In this document: positions 60,950 to 64,000 of the stretch, piece after piece | How positions within the stretch are numbered: the first letter of the stretch is position 1 | How the letters are laid out: each line of letters starts with the position of its first letter | DNA from: Rhizobium sp. SL42 | GTDB lineage: Bacteria; Pseudomonadota; Alphaproteobacteria; Rhizobiales; Rhizobiaceae | Length of the DNA: 64,000 bases | Direction of reading: 5' to 3' | Assembly (NCBI RefSeq): GCF_021729845.1 | Contig: NZ_CP063397.1 | Location: 200,001 to 264,000, forward strand | The notes under the pieces: generated by a model | What the model was told of the DNA's origin: nothing | Databases searched by the model: none | What the model saw: the letters and a program-made list of their open reading frames with translations, nothing else | Translations under genes and position numbers: made by a program

Positions 60950-60968
60950 CGGGCTGGACGTCAGCCCG
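60950..60968. terminator. hairpin at the plsC/chaC convergent junction
   Basis: A 7-bp stem (60950-60956 with 60962-60968) and GACGT loop. The stem includes the chaC stop codon at 60961-60963. No T-run follows. Confidence 0.5.
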
Positions 60969-61494
60969 GCTGACCGATCGCCTCGATCGCCGCGACCACA
61001 CCTTCCAGCCAGTGGTCGCGAATGCCCATTTCGCGCAGATGGGCGGCGGTGTTCGCCACATAGGCCGGGTTCGGACCAGACTGGCCAACCGCGCTGGCAA
61101 CGATCTGTGCCGCCTCTTCGACCGTGACGGCCCCGCCATATTGCGGATGCGCCCGGTCGACCACATAGGTCAGGCCGGTCACCTGGCGTCCGTCATCGAA
61201 GCGCAGCCGGACGGTGCGTTCGAGATAGACATTGGTGACAAGTTCCCGTTCGCGCAGATAGGCAAGCGTGTCCGGCCACGCCCGGGGATCGATGCGAAAG
61301 GCAATGCCGCGGCAGGAGCCGCCGCGATCGAGGCCCAGCACTAGGCCTGGGCGCGCCTCGGTCCCGCGATGTACCCAAGAACGCACGCAGAGGGACCGCC
61401 GATAGCCGGTCAGGCGAGCCTGAACCCGTTCTTCGAAAGCAAAGCCGGGGTTCCACATCAAGGATCCGTAGCCAAAGACCCAAAATTCGTCCAT
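60961..61494 (-). CDS. glutathione-specific gamma-glutamylcyclotransferase (ChaC-like)
   Basis: A 177-residue ChaC-family enzyme that splits glutathione into 5-oxoproline and Cys-Gly. The substrate loop FGYGSLMWNPGF (about 6-17) and GYRRSLCVRS are typical. Later blocks are YLRERELVTNVYLE and NPAYVANTAAHLREMGI. The ATG at 61494 starts the conserved MDEFWVFGYGS; a TTG four codons upstream is also open. It is a lone minus-strand gene between plsC and the DUF2125 gene. Confidence 0.9.
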   Translation of the reverse strand: MDEFWVFGYGSLMWNPGFAFEERVQARLTGYRRSLCVRSWVHRGTEARPGLVLGLDRGGSCRGIAFRIDPRAWPDTLAYLRERELVTNVYLERTVRLRFDDGRQVTGLTYVVDRAHPQYGGAVTVEEAAQIVASAVGQSGPNPAYVANTAAHLREMGIRDHWLEGVVAAIEAIGQPG

Positions 61495-61546
61495 ATCGCA
61501 GGCCAATCCACTTACTCAGGATTTGATCGTCACTCAGGAGCAACTT

Positions 61547-62560
61547 ATGGCAACGCCGTCCACAGCGCCCGCAAGCGCCACAAGCCGCAAGGTGTTTCGT
61601 CTCGGCGTTTTTATCGTCCTGTTCATCGCTGTCTATAGCGTCGCCTGGTATTTTGCCGCCGAATACCTGCGCCGACAGATCGTTGCCTTCTTCGAAGGCG
61701 GCAATCCGGCCGCCATCACCGCCAATTGCGAGCAGCCGCGGATCGGTGGCTATCCCTTCCGCTTCCGGCTGAACTGCGACCGTCTGTCGCTCGACGACAA
61801 CTACCAGGGCATCTCCGCCTCATTCGGCGCCGTGCGGGCCGCAGCCCAGATCTATGCGCCCGGCCATGTCGTCTGGGAACTGGACGGTCCTGCCGAAATC
61901 CGCTCGGCCCTGGGGTTCCATTCCACGATCGAATGGGAAGACCTGCGTTCGAGCTTCAACGCGACACTGTCCGGCCTGCAGCGCAGTTCCCTCGAAATCC
62001 GTGACCTGAAGGCGCAACTGATCTCGACGGTCAGCCCGCTGAAGCTCGAGCTGACGGCTCCGCATGCGGAAAGCCACATCAGGGGCAATGCTGGCGATCT
62101 TGACTACGCGGCCCTGGTCCGCGACGCGGTGCTGGCAATTGGCGGCAACCCGGTCGGCCTGCCGCCTGCATCCGCCAGCATCGACGTGACATTTGCCGAA
62201 CGCGGCGGCCTGCTGCAGCCGGCCCTGGCGCATAGCCAGAGACTTTACGGCACCAAGGGCGAGATCCGACGCTTTGTCACGGATCTGGGCGAAGGCCGTG
62301 TGCTGACCCTGAGCGGCCCGTTTTCGGTCGGCGATGACGGGCTGATTTCCGGTCAGATCCGCGCCGAAATTGAAGGTATCAAAGCCTGGAACCAGGCGCT
62401 TGGTGTCGCCTATCCCGACATGAAGGATACATTCGACGACGTGGCCAGGGTGCTTGCCGTCGTCTCCTTCGGCCAGGACAGGGGCTCTGCCGAAATCACC
62501 ATCCAAGACGGGGTCGCATCGCTCGGGTTCATCCCGCTCGGCACGATACCGCCCCTTTGA
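61547..62560 (+). CDS. DUF2125 domain-containing protein
   Basis: A 337-residue protein of the DUF2125 family of alphaproteobacteria. An N-terminal transmembrane helix (about 18-38) is followed by a large periplasmic part beginning with the Cys-containing block NCEQPRIGGYPFRFRLNCDRL (about 61-81). The family is of unknown function, with a beta-rich fold resembling AsmA/YdgA-type proteins. A perfectly spaced AGGAG fixes the ATG at 61547. It is convergent with tyrC. Confidence 0.9.
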   Translation: MATPSTAPASATSRKVFRLGVFIVLFIAVYSVAWYFAAEYLRRQIVAFFEGGNPAAITANCEQPRIGGYPFRFRLNCDRLSLDDNYQGISASFGAVRAAAQIYAPGHVVWELDGPAEIRSALGFHSTIEWEDLRSSFNATLSGLQRSSLEIRDLKAQLISTVSPLKLELTAPHAESHIRGNAGDLDYAALVRDAVLAIGGNPVGLPPASASIDVTFAERGGLLQPALAHSQRLYGTKGEIRRFVTDLGEGRVLTLSGPFSVGDDGLISGQIRAEIEGIKAWNQALGVAYPDMKDTFDDVARVLAVVSFGQDRGSAEITIQDGVASLGFIPLGTIPPL

Positions 62561-62599
62561 GACAGGAGCGGCAAGGGCAAGGCGGCAAGGCGAAAAACG

Positions 62600-63523
62600 C
62601 TACTTGTCGAGCGTATGACGGCCGAAGTCCGGCACGTCGACATCCTGGCCGGCCTCGATGATCGAGCGGCGCACGGCGCGCGTCCGGGTGAACAGCTCGA
62701 TCAGCTTGTCGCCCTCGCCCCAGCGGATCGCCCGCTGCAGGTAGGCAAGATCCTCGGAAAACCGCGCCAGCATTTCCAGGATCGCATCCTTGTTGTGCAG
62801 GCAGACATCGCGCCACATGGTCGGATCGGACGCCGCGAGGCGGGTGAAGTCACGGAAACCGGAGGCCGAATACTTGATGACTTCGGACTCCGTTACGGCT
62901 TCCAGATCATCCGCGGTACCGACGATGTTATAGGCGATGATATGCGGCAGATGCGACACGATCGCCAGAACCTTGTCGTGATGCTGCGGGTCCATCTCGT
63001 CGATACGCGATCCGAGCGCCTGCCAGAAGCCCCCCAGACGCGCCAGCGCATCCGCATCGGTGCCGGGCAGCGGCGTGAAGATGCACCAGCGGCCCTTGAA
63101 CAGGCCGGAAAAGCCGGCATCCGGACCCGATTTTTCAGTGCCGGCCAGCGGATGACCCGGAATGAAATGCACGCCTTCCGGCAAATGCGGCGCCATCTGC
63201 GCAATCACCGAAGCCTTAGTCGAACCGACATCGGTGACGATCGCGCCGGGTTTCAGGCTGGACGCGATCTGTTGTGCCACAGCTCCCGATGCACCGACAG
63301 GCACCGAGACGATAATCAGGTCGGCATCCCCGACCGCCTCGGCGGCCGACGTCGTATATGACGTTCCGAGCCCGAGTTCTTCGGCCCGTTTCAGTGTCTC
63401 GGCGCTGCGCGTCGAGATCACCACCTCCCGTGCCAGTCCCAGTTTCTGGATGTCGCGCGCGATCGACGAACCGATGAGGCCGATACCGATCAGGGCAATG
63501 CGATTGAACAGGATTTCAGACAT
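62600..63523 (-). CDS. tyrC: prephenate/arogenate dehydrogenase family protein
   Basis: A 307-residue TyrA-type enzyme that oxidatively decarboxylates prephenate or arogenate on the way to tyrosine. The NAD motif GIGLIGSSIARD (13-24), the GSTKASV segment and the FIPGHPLAGTEKSG block with the catalytic His are present. No chorismate mutase or ACT domain is fused. Its ATG overlaps the hisC stop by ATGA, so an aminotransferase that can act on the same pathway is coupled to it. Confidence 0.94.
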   Translation of the reverse strand: MSEILFNRIALIGIGLIGSSIARDIQKLGLAREVVISTRSAETLKRAEELGLGTSYTTSAAEAVGDADLIIVSVPVGASGAVAQQIASSLKPGAIVTDVGSTKASVIAQMAPHLPEGVHFIPGHPLAGTEKSGPDAGFSGLFKGRWCIFTPLPGTDADALARLGGFWQALGSRIDEMDPQHHDKVLAIVSHLPHIIAYNIVGTADDLEAVTESEVIKYSASGFRDFTRLAASDPTMWRDVCLHNKDAILEMLARFSEDLAYLQRAIRWGEGDKLIELFTRTRAVRRSIIEAGQDVDVPDFGRHTLDK

Positions 63524-64000
63524 CAGCCACGTCCCATGAATTCCGTGAGCGCCTTGACGACGCCGTTATTGGCTTCTTCGCTACCGATCGTCATGCGCAG
63601 CGCATTGGCAAAACCGTAGGCCCGCACGGCGCGCAGGATGAAGCCACGACTGGTAAGGAAATCATCCGCATCGGTGGCGCGCTTGCCATCGGCGTCCGGA
63701 AAATGAATGAGGATGAAATTGGCAACCGATGGCGTGACCGTCAGGCCAAGCGCGGTCAGTGCCTCCGACACCCGGGCAAGCCAGTCGAGGTTATGCGCGA
63801 CCGACCGGGCGGTGAAGGCCTGGTCGCGGATCGCCGCCGCACCGGCCGCCATCGCCGGCGCATTGATGTTGAACGGCCCACGCACCCGGTCGAGCGCATC
63901 GATGATCTCGGCTGGCGCATAGGCCCAGCCGATGCGCAACGCCGCCAACCCGTAGACCTTGGAAAAGGTCCGCGTCATCACGACATTGCGGTTGCCGGAG
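63523..64000 (-). CDS. hisC: histidinol-phosphate aminotransferase, N-terminal part outside window
   Basis: The last 158 or so residues of a fold-type I PLP aminotransferase; the frame stays open to the right edge. The PLP lysine is in [17 protein letters not shown], 12 residues from the visible start, and R-I-G-W-A-Y follows as in HisC. HisC acts in histidine synthesis and many homologues also use aromatic substrates, which fits coupling to tyrC by a 4-base overlap. The start codon lies beyond base 64000. Confidence 0.92.
   Translation of the reverse strand, partial: SGNRNVVMTRTFSKVYGLAALRIGWAYAPAEIIDALDRVRGPFNINAPAMAAGAAAIRDQAFTARSVAHNLDWLARVSEALTALGLTVTPSVANFILIHFPDADGKRATDADDFLTSRGFILRAVRAYGFANALRMTIGSEEANNGVVKALTEFMGRG

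Overview
The window is a 64 kb stretch of high-GC alphaproteobacterial chromosome. Gene content and order point to the Rhizobiaceae (Rhizobium/Agrobacterium/Sinorhizobium group). Pointers include an M23 peptidase next to clpB, the DUF4167-prmC-prfA-ptsP-lysC block, an lpiA-acvB pair, DUF2125, a TIGR02302 protein, CpdR, hisC-tyrC, and a TGA-N9-TCA (RirA-type) iron box. Genus and species cannot be assigned by reading alone. Most of the window is conserved housekeeping DNA. No phage, transposase, CRISPR array or secretion cluster was seen.

Layout. 1-11.4 kb: M23 peptidase (left end missing), clpB with a heat-shock type promoter, DUF4167 protein, prmC-prfA (release factor and its methylase), ptsP (nitrogen PTS enzyme I) and lysC (aspartokinase). 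11.6-15.6 kb: lpiA/mprF and acvB, which make and hydrolyse lysyl-phosphatidylglycerol. 15.6-25.8 kb: SH3 protein, ubiG, several DUF genes, a nitrilase-family amidase, glutaredoxin, comF, a methyltransferase, an orphan Flp pilin, mutT, a GNAT protein, argJ and a periplasmic PPIase. 26-31.7 kb: secA, a polysaccharide flippase and a GNAT/CelD-like protein. 31.7-37.8 kb: the most accessory-looking part, with an acyl-CoA synthetase, a Lys/Ala-rich DUF2384-like protein, a siderophore-esterase-like hydrolase, a TonB-dependent siderophore receptor under an iron box, and tRNA-Leu(CAA). 38-43.5 kb: dsbB, HNH endonuclease, AlkA-type glycosylase, gluQ, YihY protein, SDR, a HIG1-type protein and a PduO-type ATR. 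43.5-44.9 kb: a 1.4 kb gene-free region full of inverted repeats. 44.9-48.8 kb: rhomboid protease, etfBA and 3-hydroxybutyryl-CoA dehydrogenase. 49-64 kb: tlpA, argH, an LptM-like lipoprotein, lysA, TIGR02302 protein, cpdR, hpt, a DUF3426-like protein, ftsEX, YdcF, PlsC, ChaC, DUF2125, tyrC and hisC (cut by the right end).

How the genes work together. Amino-acid synthesis recurs (lysC and lysA for lysine, argJ and argH for arginine, tyrC and hisC for aromatic amino acids and histidine). So do envelope functions (M23 peptidase, lpiA-acvB, secA, PPIase, dsbB, tlpA, ftsEX, plsC, lptM) and electron transfer to beta-oxidation (etfBA, hbdA). Many genes are packed with 4-base start/stop overlaps. 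Several starts are TTG or GTG and were chosen from ribosome binding sites and family alignment from memory.

No clearly new multigene system was found. The best leads are the repeat-rich 1.4 kb region, the orphan DUF2384-like protein, the iron-regulated receptor/esterase unit, the tightly coupled lpiA-acvB pair, and the palindrome in front of etfBA.
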